Notes: generated by a model from the sequence alone, not told the origin. A DNA stretch of 64,000 bases from Centaurea solstitialis (GCA_030169165.1 CM058046.1:42532997-42596996), one strand, 5' to 3'. Numbered from the stretch's first letter, positions 32,973 through 46,289 are shown. Numbers and translations are program-made.

Positions 32973-34014
32973 AAGGTAATTAAATTTGGTTTTATTAATT
33001 AATTATCATAAATCTTATGGAGTTCCCTAAAATACCAACTAATCCTTTGAGATTTCTAAAGGGCATTCCCAATCCATATAATTCTACAATAGTTTAATGA
33101 GTGCCACATTAATATCTATTATCTAATCACCATACAACAATATCATTTAAGACTTAAATTTCTATAACTCTAAAAAGTCTAATGGATTTCCATCCCACTT
33201 ATCTATATGTTAAAAAAAGTTAAAAAAAAAAATTTGTGAAGACCATCTAGTACCAATGGGGCATTTAACTCTACTCCCATCCCACTCATCCTATACAATA
33301 CATTCAACTTTAATTCAACTCCTAACATAGATGCCCTAAATCCAATATTTATGACAATTCCTAGTTTTCTTTTAAACTAATCACGAAATAAATTATAATG
33401 CGATTTGCAATCTCAACAAATATTCGGAAACTGGTAAATTTTGTATTCCAACTAATTGGTAATTGGTAACCAGTAACGTTTTGGAGTGAAATTCTGACAT
33501 TCAAACTTTTGGTGTTAAAAATATGAATTTAATACTTGTAGATGACACAAGTTACTATCAAATGCTTAAGTTTCATTTCCTTCCAAAAATTCATGTTGTT
33601 TCACTTTCCACACCAATCATATTCTCTCTATGGTTTCATCTTCATTTATTTTTCCACCTTAATTCCTCTCTTACTATTAAAAGAAAGTAGGTGTCATTTC
33701 CTTTTTTTAGGAAATAACCAAACAATTAGGTATTATTGTAGATAATAACCAAAAATCGGGTCAGCCATCTAGTGATACTAAACGTAACACCGAGTGTCAT
33801 TGTTGTCTTAAAAGATAAGTGATTTAAAATATCTGAAATTCAGGCGAAAAGTTTGGCATGTGAGAAGGCAATGCTTACACGATTGCTCTTTGATGGCTTT
33901 TTTGAAGAGTCTCGAAATTTTTCTAGCTCATAGATCGATCTCAAACCAATTAGTAGCATCTATAATGGAGGCACTTGACACATTTCTCTATGAAATTCTT
34001 ACAAGAACCTTAAC
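32973..34014. other. Intergenic DNA
   Basis: AT-rich, with no recognised gene or terminal repeats. Confidence 0.6.
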
Positions 34015-34530
34015 GCAGTGTTTTCGAGTTTTTTTAAAGGAAGGAAAGGAAATGGCTTTTAAGGAAATTAACAAAAGTGTATTCTCGAGTTTTTTAAGGG
34101 AAGGAAAGGAAAGGATTTGAAGCGATAACTTTTTTTTTTTTTTGTTTTTTTTTTTTTTGGAAGAGGTATCTCAGACCACATTGGACCCAGACTAATCCTC
34201 GTTCCAAAAAATGAGATGATTTTGATAGATAACTTTTCCCTTCCATTTCTTTTCCTTCCCTCCCCTCTCATTTCTTTCTGTTACGTCTTGTTCTCGAGTT
34301 CAAAGATAAAAGGAAAAGAAAGGAGAAAGAAGGGAAGGAAAACAAAGGGAAAGGGGAAAGTTATCCTTTCAAATCAGTCCACTTTTCGGAGGGTGACTTA
34401 TGAAGAAAAAAAAGGGAGGGTTATCCCTTCAAATCTTTTCCTTTCATTCCTCTTAAAAACTCGAAAACACACTTTATTAAGTTCTCTTTAAAATCTTTTT
34501 CTTTCCTTTCTTAAAAAAATTCTGAGAAGT
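34015..34530. mobile_element. Foldback element, GGAAGGAAAGG arms
   Basis: The left arm (GTGTATTCTCGAGTTTTTTAAGGG...GGATTTGAAGCGATAAC, about 34078-34127) pairs with the right arm (GTTATCCCTTCAAATC...AAAACTCGAAAACACAC, about 34421-34473), and outer arms pair less well. A poly-T tract (34131-34159) and purine-rich spacers fill the middle. Boundaries are approximate. Confidence 0.6.
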
Positions 34531-34824
34531 GTACATTAGTGATGACTCCGTCTATAGTTTTTATCCGATCACAAACTCTTTAACATGAAATCAACTTCTT
34601 GTCTCGTTTTTTGTTTCATTTTTGTTTTTTTATATGTTGTTTTCAAAACTCTATAAAATATTAAAATAAATAAGTAAAGCAATATTAGTTTTAAATTTGT
34701 GAATTACTGATTTTAAAACATTCATTATTTTGTGGTAGTTCTTTTGTATAAGTTTTACTTATATTGTTTTAGTAAGTTTTAACTGATAAATAAGTTAATA
34801 AGTTAATAAGTTAATAATATATAT

Positions 34825-35215
34825 AAGTTCACTAAAAGCTAAAACATTAGTAAAAATTGTAAAAACTCATGGTTTCGTAGCTTAAATCAATAAAAGCTTT
34901 TCGTGGAATTGTTTAATATGATGCAAATATTTCATATAATTCATTTTTTAATGTTCTTTTTTGTAAAAATGACAAAGTTTGATAAAATTAAAGAAAATAC
35001 TTAAAACAGTTTCAGAAGAATAAAAAAAGTGTATGAAACAATTTCACTTTACATAAAAAAAAAACACTGAAATATGACACAATTTCATCAAAAAATGAAT
35101 TATATGAAACATTTGCATCATATTAAACAACTTTACGAAAACTTTTCATTGATTTAAGCTATGAAACCATGAGTTTTTACGGTTTTTACTAATGTTCTGG
35201 TTTTTAAATGAACTT
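34825..35215. mobile_element. MITE with about 115-bp inverted repeats
   Basis: The left arm AAGTTCAC...ACATTAGTAAAAA...ACTCATGGTTTC...TTTAATATGATGCAAAT is repeated in inverse on the right (ATTTGCATCATATTAAA...GAAACCATGAGT...TTTTTACTAATGT...GAACTT). A TA-rich run abuts both ends. Non-coding. Confidence 0.8.
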
Positions 35216-35216
35216 C

Positions 35217-35254
<38 letters not shown>
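35216..35254. repeat. (TA)n microsatellite
   Basis: TA dinucleotide run between two MITEs. Confidence 0.9.
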
Positions 35255-35255
<1 letters not shown>

Positions 35256-35260
35256 TGAGA

Positions 35261-35487
35261 GTTCAAATGTGAATTTCTTTTTGGTTGTGAACGTGAGGAC
35301 GAATCTTAGCCACTCATCCGGTCAATAAAGGCGGCTTTGACCGGGCCACCTCCTTTAATAATCTCCACCCTCCCATGAATCGCGTCAATCCTCCGTGATC
35401 GCGTCCACCGTAACCGAAGATGTGTGCCACGTGGGGTGCTCTCGGTTATCCTCACGTTCACAATGAAAAAGTGGTTCACATTTGAAC
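35261..35487. mobile_element. 227-bp MITE, intact family member
   Basis: The terminal inverted repeats are GTTCAAATGTGAA and TTCACATTTGAAC, with GTGAACGTGAGGA / TCCTCACGTTCAC inside them. The core CCACTCATCCGGTCAATAAA is shared with 35523-35739 and with the MITE split by the gag-only element. Confidence 0.8.
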
Positions 35488-35522
35488 CCAACCCTCTATA
35501 TATATATAATATGTATAGAAAG

Positions 35523-35739
35523 GTTCAAATGAGAAACTTAACTTTTTAAGAGAACGTGAGAAGCAATCTCAGCCACTCATCCGGTCAATAAAGACGGCTT
35601 TGACCGGTCCCCCCCCTTTAATAATCTCTACCCTCCCATGGATCGCGTCAATCCTCCGTGATCACATCCACGGTAACTGAAGAAGTGACTGAGATTGTTC
35701 CTCACGTTCTCTTAAATTGATATGATTCTCACATAAACC
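35523..35739. mobile_element. Second MITE of the same family
   Basis: GTTCAAATGAGAA...GAGAACGTGAG...CACTCATCCGGTCAATAAAG...CTCACGTTCTC...TTCTCACATAAACC. TA-rich flanks. Confidence 0.75.
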
Positions 35740-35783
35740 TTCCTATATATATATATATTACTTTATATGTGTGTAATAATAGT

Positions 35784-36290
35784 CACTACAAAACATAGGG
35801 GTATTTTTGACGGCAAATTCCGTCAAAAATCCGTCAAAAGTAGACATTTTCGAGAGATTTTTGACGGATTTTGTCGTCGGTTAATCTTTGGTCGGAAATG
35901 AAAATCTTGATGGATTTTTGATGGAATTAGCGACAAAAAATAATCCGTCAAAAATCCCATGCAAATTCCGAGGAATTTTAGACAACCTTTTTTGAGTTAT
36001 TTTTGATAGATTTTCGAGGGTTTTTTTCCGATGAATTTTTGACGGATTTGGTCTTCATGGGAATTGTGACGGATTTTGTCTTCATGGGATTTGTGACGGA
36101 TTTGGTCTTCATGTGATTTGTGACGGATTTGGTCTTCATGTGATTTGTGACGGATTTGGTATTCCTGGGATTTGTGACGGATTTGGTCTTCATGGGATTT
36201 GTGACGGATTTGGTCTTCATGGGATTTGTGAGTGACGGATTTGGTCTTCATGGGAATTGTGACGGATTTTTTACGGATTTGGTTTTCATG
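35784..36290. repeat. CACTA left subterminal repeats
   Basis: The motif TTTTTGACGGAT / ATCCGTCAAAAA recurs from the left end. At 36035-36280 it turns into eight or nine tandem 27-bp units of the type GACGGATTTGGTCTTCATGG. Subterminal repeats of this kind bind the TNPA-type protein in En/Spm elements; that role is inferred here. Frames across it encode MKTKSVTNP repeats and are not genes. Confidence 0.8.
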
Positions 36291-36429
36291 AAATTTTGTT
36301 TAAAATCCAATAAGAATATTAAATATTTTTAAAAGAAAATTAATATGCATTTTTTTTATAACGTGAACTTGCATATACAAAACTGAAATAGAGTAATATA
36401 AGTCTTTCAATGTCACTGACAAAGCTACA

Positions 36430-36708
36430 AAACGTAACTAGCTAAAGGGAAGTGGGGGCGGGTTGGGGAACGGTAAAGCTGACTGGAGCACCGGTCAATC
36501 TAGCAACCTGCTCCATCAATACTTTCATCTGTGCTGTCACTTACTCTGCAATCTGTTGGTGTATCCGCTCCTCACACCTTTGCTCAAACGTCCGTTGTTG
36601 CTCAGCAAGCTGCTCGTCTCTGCTTAAGTTCTTCTTTTAGACGTCGTACCTTCATTTATCCAACATATATAATTAGTAACTAAATGTAATGTAATTATAT
36701 ATATATAT

Positions 36709-36745
<37 letters not shown>

Positions 36746-38686
36746 GGAGGGAGGCTATTTTACAAACCCTTTAAATCTAACAAACAATACAAACTTGAAC
36801 TCAGCCATTACAAATCTAGAATTTTTCAGTTTTTAATTATTTTCATAAATGGAAAGGGTGTATTAGGTATTTGTTAAATCATATTTTAGATTAATAATAA
36901 CTATCAAGATAATGAATTAAAGTAGGGGTTAATCTATAGCCGTAGATTAGCAATTCTATGGTTAAAATAATGTTTGTAAGGTTTGTTCATACCTCATCAA
37001 TAGTCCCCTGCCCATATGACTGGGAGCTGGAACTAGGGGTACCCGTCATCACGTGATGTGGATCGCGTGGTGCACCGAACCCAAAGATCCTCCCTTCTTC
37101 ACTCCTCCAACAGCTTGTGTCCACAAATCCACGTCACCTGCTTGTGGCTGAGAATCTACATCTTCCCCATATTTTTCAACGAGGGACTACTGGTATCGAG
37201 ACTAAGTTGCAAACATAACAAAGAACAAAATTCGACAACATAACAATTATAAATGGACAACCCAAACTAGATTAAAATATCATAGTGTTTGCCTAACAAA
37301 TAAATATACCAGTGTCCGAGTAGCCTTGGGAGTAATCAACTCCCCGGACCCTTTCTTCGTATGGGTCTCTCTAAACAACTCCACCAATGAAATGGGACGT
37401 TTTTCCATGATTTGCTACAAAAGACAATATGATTGTTAGTTGATAAGAAAATGCAAAAAATTTCAAAACAATTATACATCTTACCATTCTATGTCTGTGT
37501 CGTGCAGTGCTAATGGAGCCGTGTGTATGCTTTGATATGGAACCCTCATGCTTGGTGTTCCAATTGCCTTTGCCAGATTCGGATCGAGCCTTCCAACGAG
37601 GTGTGTCCCAAACCTTGTTAATCATGATGAACATGAGAAATTGTCAAATGGCTTTAACACATATTCACAATTAATATTAGTTTCTTACAGGAAAATGTCA
37701 CCTAAAACAATAATTTAAATAATAATAATAAAGCATTAGTATTTAAATAAATATTCAAAACTTTGTCATTTTCTGACTCATTGCAATTCCATTTCTTATA
37801 AAGAGATTATGATTAACGTTAACAAGAGGTAGTAGCTTTTATCACGTTGAATTTCTAAAATCTCTAAGTTGAAAGATATTCGGTTTACCTCTACCATTCG
37901 GATCCAATCCTCTTGGCTGATCCATGAAGGATTGTACGGCTTCAAAACATCATAGTTGGTCCCTGTAAATGGGGGTGTCCCATTTCTTGCCGCTTTCTTT
38001 GCCGCATCTCGTGCAAGATCAATAATGTTTGAAAACCGTTTCTTAAAGACATTCTCCCAAGCAACATGAATCATCCCGTGAATGGCAGGGTCCCATTGAT
38101 ATTGGGTCTAAAAATATATCATTTACATGCATCAGCTTCAACAACAAAACATGTATTTGAATCAAGTAGTTATGTACAAAAGTAAGTACAAACCTGAAAA
38201 CGATCCCACATTGCATCGCGGGCCTCACGAGGAACCATCCTCCAAGTTGTCCACGACCCATTGAACATGTTATTCAATGTGGCAATGATGCCGTTTCCGA
38301 CATACACATCACTAAACCTACAATGAGACCGTTATGACACAACAAAGTTAATATCGATTATTTAACTAAAAAATGCAATAGATTTTATTGAAATGTACAT
38401 ACTCCATAGGATCTGTTTCAAGCAGACCAATCATTCTCCTATGCGGGGGATGAGCAGGAGTCTCCGACTCAATATTATCTCCCGGTCCACCAACACCAGA
38501 TTTATCCGACTCTACGAACATATCCTCCACATCCTCCACATCTTGACTCCGAATATCACTGGAGAGAGTAGAAGAACCACCCTCTCGACAGAGACGAGAA
38601 CTAGAAGAACCACCTTTACCTCGAAGAGAGTTGGAACCCCCTCGGGATAGACAAGAACTAGAAGAACCACCTTGACCTCTAAGCAT
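36430..38686 (-). pseudogene. CACTA Transposase_24 (Ptta/En/Spm) gene, multi-exon
   Basis: Exons that I can place by splice sites and content: about 38686-38396, 38317-38194, 38107-37889, about 37612-37486, 37414-37310, about 37194-36993 and about 36648-36430. Exon 1 is Ser/Gly-rich (GGSSSSCLSRGG). Exon 2 has FNGSWTTWRMVPREARD. Exon 3 has MIHVAWENVFKKRFSNII, RDAAKKAARNGTPP and PSWISQEDWIRMVE. Exon 4 has VWDTPRWKARSESGKGN and exon 5 has RPISLVELFRETHTKKG. Exon 6 has DLWTQAVGGVKKGRIFGFG. This is the order of the Transposase_24 family (Pfam PF03004). In the last exon frames break down (a stop in the ATTDVRANV region), so the 3' end may be damaged. It lies downstream of the TNPD-type gene on the same strand, as in En/Spm. 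Confidence 0.75.
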
Positions 38687-38689
38687 ATC

Positions 38690-41230
38690 GTCCTACAAGA
38701 ATAAGAACAGGTTCATGCAAAGGCATGAACAACCATTTTGAATATCACTATGAAAGAGCAGAATAAGAACACGTCATGGAAAGGCTGTTTTCCATGTACA
38801 TCCAAGTGTTTAATTAGAGCTTAGGAAAATATAAACATAAGAAAACAAGACTTTAAACAACTCAAGGCTTGTGTTTAACCTCATTTCCACAAATAAACAA
38901 GTATGCTGAGATAGGTTTAGAAATACTGCACAAAACTAGAAAACATTAGGACATGATGTGTAACATGTATAGAAAGGTAATCATGCAGAAGGACAACAAA
39001 GTTATAGAAAATAAAAAGTTGTGATGAATGCTAACTTCAGATGTCATCCTATCTTAAGTCTTAATGGAAGATAATGAAAACAAGGATCAAAAGGTTCCCT
39101 CAAATAGAAAATCAAAGATTTCTAGCAAAGTGAAGGGATGACCAAGGCACATCTGACCAATAATCAAACTGTCACCAATAATCAAACTGTCACCAATAAT
39201 CAATCAAAAGCTTATCTGACCAAGGAACATCTAATCAACACCCTACAGCCATTTTGGGGCTTCAATTATAATGATCGGCCAAACATATTGAAGCACACAG
39301 AAATTTGATTCAGATACCACAAAAGGTGCAATATATATAAGAATGTTAATCTATTTTAAGAATGTAAACTAAGAATTATGGCCATCAGAATGTATGAATT
39401 TGGATATTTCATTACATTGGATAGCAAAGGAAATATATAATCTAATTTGCAGGCTGCTAATTCATGAGCAATAATAATATCACCATTTAAAGAGAGTTTT
39501 AAAACTTGTACTTCTACTTATCTCAAACTTGCAGCAATCCTTTTAAATACAAAATAAATTGAAGTGCATCCCTGGATTTCTAATTTTCCTAAGTTCACCT
39601 TTTTCTTTATTATATAATTATACATGATAACCGAAGTGCCACATAATACATGCATTTCGGACGTATGCTGCCTCAAAAAAATAAACTGATCAATCTCGAT
39701 CATTAAAATAATAATAAACATGAACGGTCTTTCTCGATATCCACTATAAGGCTGTGTTAGGCAAAAATAAGCTAACTTATAAGCTAGTCCATCCAAACAT
39801 GTACCATACACATGTACCAAGCAGCGTTTCAAAAAGGTAGCTTGAATGCAAATTATAAAAATTTCCTTGTCTGAAATGAATACAACTTGTAAGTACAGAA
39901 CAACTTAATCAAATAGGGCATTCACTTGGATCAGAATTAATATTTGATTTGAGTATACAAGATTTCCTATTTTCTTATTCCTTATCTACGGGTGTTTTAG
40001 ACATTTAACTAACAGTCGATCAGTTTTTAAACTACGTTCTCAATCACAAATCACATTTTCCATCGGGGCGGAGGGTGATATGTTTACTGTTTGGGTGTTG
40101 ATACATCTTAATATCTTATAAGTCTTGGTTTTTGTAAGAATTAATCTCATTTATTTCATACTATGGTGGATCGATAGTGTCCTTTGCCTCTTCTTGTTTA
40201 TCTAACCGTGATACAGTTGTGACTTTACTGCCCCATAACCACTTTGGTCCTTAGGATGCATGCAGATTCACTATTGCCACTGTCCCCAACTTATTTGTGA
40301 AGCTGATGCATTCATGAAATGTCTTGGTTTTTTCTATCAAATTTTGAGCGGGTAAAGAGTAAAGATGCCTATTTTACAGCAAGTAAATAAAATGACTAAT
40401 ATGCTGAATATTTTCTCATTTATGTCGGTGGTGGATTGTAAGGATGAAATAGTATAATGAAAGAAAAAAAGCTTCCCTAAATGGGAGTACATACTAGCAA
40501 TTAAGACGCTGGCTTATTGATTAAGTTGTAAATGGACTAGCATATATGGCTGAGTGAGTAAGTCGCTCAGACCATTAAGCTCATTAATTAAGGCCACACC
40601 ATTTACTAACATTAGAAAAAGAAAAGCATTCACCTTAGCAATTCTGGTTGTTTGAACATTTAGAGTGATCATTCAAATAAATTCTTAAAGTAATGTGCAC
40701 TCTAAGGGAAAAAGATAATAATCCTAAGGACTACAGTAGCTTATAAGCCAAATAAAATTGCTTGAATAGTTTTGAGCCACTAATGCTTCTGCTTCCAACA
40801 TTATTAGGTGTCTAAGCACGTGGCATATATTATACACACGTAAGTGTGTGTGTGTACATTATTGAGGCGAATAGATGCTTACTAGGAAACAGAATTTACA
40901 TCAGTTTCCCATATAATTGATCACTCAAATTTTCTCTACCATTTACAGTGCGCATACCTGAGTAGCAAATGTGCTCTGGAACGAGCTCTTTCTGGTGTTG
41001 AGCTATTCAAATAAAAGAAAATGATACAGTTAGAAAAAATGTAGTCAGAAACAATGTATTCCTCATTACAATTAAATTTATGTTGTAAAAGGACCTACAC
41101 AAATTAATTGTTAAAAATATTTAGAAAATCTGATACACATGTGTGATATAAAGTGAATAAAGAAGGAATCGTGATATATAAGTAGGAAGCTTGCAATCAG
41201 TTGTTTTTAAGCCAATTATCATATGAACTT
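38690..41230 (-). other. CACTA spacer between the two transposase genes
   Basis: No coding region. A partial Tourist-like MITE start (TAA/GGCTGTGTTAGGCAAAAATAAGCTAAC, from 39748) runs to about 39845 and shares CTTATAAGCTAGTCCATCCAAACATGTACC with 20050-20405. A short direct repeat (CTGTCACCAATAATCAA) lies at 39168-39203. Confidence 0.6.
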
Positions 41231-41356
41231 TTAGTTAAATGAGCAATATAAACAACACCAAAATCAGTTTTAAAAACTTAATCGATTCACAACAGCACAT
41301 GAAAGAAGGTTCATATAAAAGAAGGTTCACTTTCATTCTCATTTTCTTCTCTTTCT

Positions 41357-41500
41357 TATTCTTCTTCTTCTTCTTCTTCTTCTTCTTCTTCTTCTTCTTC
41401 TTCTTCTTCTTCTTCTTCTTCTTCTTCTTCTTCTTCTCCTTCTTCTTCTTTTTCTTCCTCCTCTTCCTCCTTCTCCTCCTCGCCAATCTCATTGACATCA
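41357..41500. repeat. (TTC)n / (GAA)n microsatellite
   Basis: About 28 TTC units followed by imperfect TTC/CTC units. The poly-Lys or poly-Phe frames across it are artefacts, although it may lie in the tail of the transposase gene. Confidence 0.9.
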
Positions 41501-41655
41501 ACTTCGATGGATGATCCTGGGTTGACAAGAGTAATGGGTTCAATATCTTCATCTACATGTGTTGATGTCGAGAAGTTTGGTCTGTCATCCTCTTGAAAGA
41601 AATGGTCCCCATTAATATCATTCTTAGTAACCTCAGTAGGACATTTAGCTATCTC

Positions 41656-44600
41656 TTATATTCCCCTTGGCTTCGTTTTAACAACTGGGCACCAATCTTT
41701 CAGCTCTTTTGTAATTGACGAATAAGGTGCATAATACACTTGGGATGCTTGGGATGCTAAGATAAACGGGTCGTCGGTTCTAAGCCATGCCTTGTCTTTG
41801 ACATCTACCAAGTTATGTTTAGGGTGGACTCTAACTTCTCTGACAGAATCGAACCAAGTACGTTTAAACAACACAACAATGCAACGAGTGGTTCCCGCAT
41901 ATTCGACCTCTAAGATTTCATCCAACAACCCATAGTAGTCAGACTCGTATTCGTTCCATCAAGATCCTTTCACGCATATTCCACTATTTGTAGTGACATG
42001 CCCATTACCGTATGTTCGCGTGTGGAACTTGTAACCATTGACAAAATACCCCTTATGGGACCGAACAAATTAAACGTAATGGTCCTTACGATAGAACTTT
42101 CAAGTGTTCAAGACTGTCATCTTCACATGTTTGTACCTGTGTTGACAAAGAGAACATGTCATTTGGGTAACGATACCAAACTATTAAGTAATACTATATT
42201 AATTAGATAGCTTACATGTCTCTCAAACCATCGAGAAAATGACTACTCCTTGTGCTTTTCAAGTCCTTCGTCATTAATACAAGGTTCCGGACGTCTAATC
42301 CAATCTTCAAAAATGCTTATGAAAGGTGTTACTTCGTCACAATTAAGCAATATATAAGTGTGAGCCTTATGCATCTCATGATCGGTGAAGGTTCTCGATT
42401 TTCCACCCTTATCAAATAATCTTCGAGAAGGTACCTTAAAGATGCTTAATCGAGAGTCGGTCACCGAAGAAGTAGGAATATCTAGAGCGTAATTGCGAGG
42501 CTCACTATTTAGCCGTGTTTCTATTGTGGGATTGAAATACAAAGTGCAATAGGTAGAAAGTTCGTTTACAAGATACGACTCGACAATAGAACCCTCAACC
42601 CTTGCTTTATTTCTAACTGTTCTTTTCAACAATCCTAACTTCCTCTCATAGAGATACATCCGTCTTTATTGTACTGGACCACCGAGAATAGCTTCGCGTG
42701 CCAAATGAATCAGAAGATGTTCCATTGAATCAAAGAAGCCGGGAGGGAACACTTTTTCCAACTTGCAAATGGTTTCAACAATACATGTTTGCAATCGGAT
42801 CAAGTCATCAGCATGCAACACTGTTGTACATATAGTACGAAAGAATATGCATAACTCAGTAATTGCATCCCATATCGAATTTGGTATCATCTCTCTTAAG
42901 GCAATTGGAAGCAATCGTTGCATAAAAACATGACAGTCATGACTCTTGAAGCTATAAAAACTGTTATCTTCAAGGTTTACACACCCCCTATGTTCGAAGC
43001 ATACCCATCGGGAAATTTCAGTTTATTCAACCACTCACATACTTTCTTCACTTGCAAATTGCTCAAGGTATATGATGCTTTTGGCTTCCTAATCTTGTTC
43101 CCTACCATGGTTGTATGCAACTCCGACCGATTGCAATATAGTTCAACATCCAACCTCGCCTTCAAATTGTCTTTTGTCTTCGGTGTATCCATGACTGTGT
43201 TAAAAAGATTCTCAAAAACGTTCTTTTCGATATGCATCACATCTAGGTTGTGCCGTATCAACAAAGTACGCCAATATGGTAGCTCCCAAAAAATGCTTCT
43301 CTTTACCCAGTTATGGGTTACCCCAAAACCAGGAAGTTTACCTTTCTTTGGTCGATAGGGAACTCCATCATAGACAGTTGGAAAGTCACAAACTTGTTCC
43401 CAAATTTTATCACCGCTCAAAATTGGTGAAGATAAAACAGCAGTTCGACGACGGAATCTCGTTTTATCACGTCGGAAGGGATGTGTTTGAGGTAGATGTT
43501 TTCTATGACAATCGAACCAACATGATTTTCCTCCATTTTGTAGTTGAAATGATCCCGACCTACCCATACAATATGGGCAAGCTAACTTGCCATGTGTGCT
43601 CCAACCAGACAACATTGCATAAGCAGGAAAGTCGCTGACTGTCCACAATAGTATGGCCCGCATCGTGAAATTATTCTTATGATAAGCATCATAAGTAACA
43701 ACACCCTCTGAATACATCTTCAGCTCGTCAATTAAGGGTCTAAGAAACACGTCCAAATTCTGACCGGGGCTTTTTTTCCCCGGTATGACCATGGCGACTT
43801 TAACGTATGAATCTTTCAAGGCCATCCAAGGAGGTAAATTATAGATTGTAAGAAAGACAGGCCATAAAGAATACGATGTCGAATTAGAGTTTTTTGGACT
43901 AAACCCATCGGTGCATAGTCCAAGACAAACATTTCGAATCTCTTTTGCAAAGACAGGGTCTTTCGAGTCAAAATGCTTCCAAGCCTCGCCATCACTAGGA
44001 TGCACCATCTTGCCAACTCTGTTTGATGATCATAGTGCCATGCCATCTCTTTGGATGTCTTCTTGCACATATACAACCGTTGATGTCTTGGAGTAATTGG
44101 CATATATGTCAAAACCAAATTAGGAACATGGTTTCGCCCACTCTTGTAACGAGACTCACCGCATACTCGATAGTTGGTCAAGCAAGAATCGTCCTTATAG
44201 AATAACATGCAATGTTTTTTGCACACATCAATCTTTTCTTTTGGGAGAGAAAGTTTCTTTAATAACTTCTTTGTCTCATAGAAGTTACCAACTAAATGAT
44301 GATTGTCGGGTAACATATCTTGAATGATGGGAAGCAGTCGATTATAAGCTGACTCGGGTATGTTAAATTTCGCCTTCCAATTCAACAACATTGTAGCAGC
44401 TTGTAACTTTGAATAATTTTGACACCCATCCCACAAAGGCACGTCAGCATCTGCTAACATATCATAAAATCCCTAGGCTGATTCATTTGGCGCTTGTTCT
44501 TCCCAAGTTCTAGGAAACGAGTTAGCAGAATACAAGTTATGCAGCACCATTTGTGTGCAACCATCTACATCATCATCATCTTCTATTGGATTAGAACATT

Positions 44601-44931
44601 GGCCCATAGGTGGATATGTGACGTTCGTTTCACCATGTGCCCACCAAGTCCAAAACTCAGGAACTAACCCATGTCGCAACAAATGCAGCTCCATGTCATC
44701 TCTTATTGTGTAGTGCCTATTTTTGCATTTACGATAACGACACCTGATACGAAGTACTATGTCAGGACCCACAGTCTTCCTCTCGACATACTCTTTGTTA
44801 GAGAATGCAAAGTCCAAAAAGCCTCTTATGGCATCGGAATAAACACTACTAAGATAGCCCTCACTATCGAGCCTTTCATACATCCAAGCTCTATCTGTAC
44901 GTGTCGACATGTTGTGGTATTCCTGAAACAA
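41656..44931 (-). pseudogene. CACTA TNP2/TNPD-type transposase
   Basis: Domains in order: Transpos_assoc (44931-44473; DRAWMYERLDSEGYLS, DFAFSN, CRYRKCKNRHYTIRDDMELHL, FWTWWAHGE); the catalytic Transposase_21 region (44460-42977; NYRVCGESRYK, MVHPSDGEAWKHFD, LGLCTDGFSP, MVIPGKKSPGQNLDVFLRPLI, GKLACPYCMG, HNLDVMHIEKNVFENL); DUF4218 (to about 42243; LPIALREMIP, VFPPGFFDSMEHLLIHLAREA); and DUF4216 (41928-41656; VVLFKRTWFDS, PFILASQASQVYY). The start is ATG 44910 or 44931. Damage seen: TAG at 44473-44475, a 1-nt frame change near 44010-44030, another in the G run at 42985-42989, and TAA at 42666-42668. It would cut and rejoin DNA at CACTA ends, but cannot be made whole from this copy. Confidence 0.85.
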
Positions 44932-44989
44932 TACTTAATAAGAATTGACGGATTCTCTCTATATAAATATAAGTAACAAATTTAAAAAA

Positions 44990-45295
44990 AAAACATAAAA
45001 TAGATTATAACTAATTACAAATTATAAAAAGATTATAAGAGAACATATTATAAAAAGATCATTAAAAACCATATTTTTAAAAGATAATAAAAAAACAGAT
45101 TATAAAGAAGTAAAAAACAGAATACCATATTTGAAATAAAAAAGCAAATTATAAAAAACAAAGTATAAACTATAAAGAACAAAATAACAGATTAAAAATA
45201 AAAAAGTAGATTATAAAAAACAAATTATAAAGTACAGAATATCAGATTAGTCTCATGGTACCAGAATTATAGAAAACATATTATAAAAAACAGAT
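44990..45295. repeat. AT-rich degenerate repeat (CAGATTATAAAAAAC)
   Basis: The motif AGATTATAAA(G/A)AAC or a variant recurs about a dozen times in 300 bp, upstream of the transposase gene. Confidence 0.65.
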
Positions 45296-45333
45296 GTGAC
45301 TGCATTCAGCCACCCAATCAACTGTTTGACTAA

Positions 45334-46289
45334 GGGGCTGTTTACCAAATCTTGTCTGTATGTCTATATGGATAAATTTGTCTGTCTGGATAAATCTGTC
45401 TGTCTGGATAAATGAATCTGGATGTTTACTTTTTTATCTGAATCTACGATCTTAACAACATAAATGACCAATTTACCCCTCAATTAATTATACACTATTT
45501 GATTAATTATATTTAATATTTAAATCCAAATAATATATATGAAATAAAAATTATTTCAAGATAAGAGAATCATAAACAAATGCCATCCAGAAATTAATAC
45601 TTCACATTGCCCATAACCTCCAAAATGTAAAAGACTTTCTTCTTCCTTTAATCCTTCGGTCCATTCCCCCAAGAACCTCTAATCTCCACCTCAATTCCTT
45701 TGCAGATTGTAGTAACATTAACACCATTTCATTCCAATTTCCAGTTGAAGTGTAATTATACACTCTTTAAGCCCGAAGATACAACCCCAAACCCAAAATC
45801 CATTACCTTTCAGAATCCGTCTACAAATCGGGGATACACCCGAAATCCACCAGATCCCGATGACACACCCTATAGAAGAAGAAATTTAGGTAGAAAAAGA
45901 TTACCCCGGAAGGAGGTCACCTGCAGAACTCGATCTGCAAAACGATACCTCTATAGAAATCGATCTACAAAAACGACGATGAGGGTCGCCGGAAAGTAGG
46001 TCGTTGGTCATCAAATGTCATAAAAAAGAATGGTTGCTGATAGCTGGAAAGAAGGTTGACGAGGGCCTAAGGGGTGTATCATCTGGAAAGAGGCTTGTTT
46101 ACAGAGAAGCATGCTTTAAAGAAAGGGCAAGGGTGTCTTTTTTTGGCTGTATGGGGACAACACCCCCTTTTCATCTGTGTGATTAAGTCACCTGTTGTAT
46201 GAATAAGTCATATGTAAACACCTCAAGAGGACTGAGCGAATAAGCCTAATGGACTAATAAGCCCAATTAAGCCACAAGTAAACAGCCCC
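45334..46289. mobile_element. PIF/Harbinger-like non-autonomous element
   Basis: The terminal inverted repeats are GGGGCTGTTTAC and GTAAACAGCCCC, with TAA on both sides (45331-45333 and 46290-46292), the PIF/Harbinger target. It is 956 bp. The left subterminal part repeats TGTCTGTCTGGATAAAT; the right part has TAAGCC/TAAGTC repeats. The small open frames inside resemble no protein that I know. Confidence 0.8.

Noticed and set aside
35978..36332. MKTKSVTNP repeat proteins
   Set aside because: 27-bp subterminal DNA repeat of the CACTA, open in more than one frame.
41235..41552. Frames with poly-Lys (minus) and poly-Phe (plus)
   Set aside because: They are translations of the (TTC)n microsatellite.
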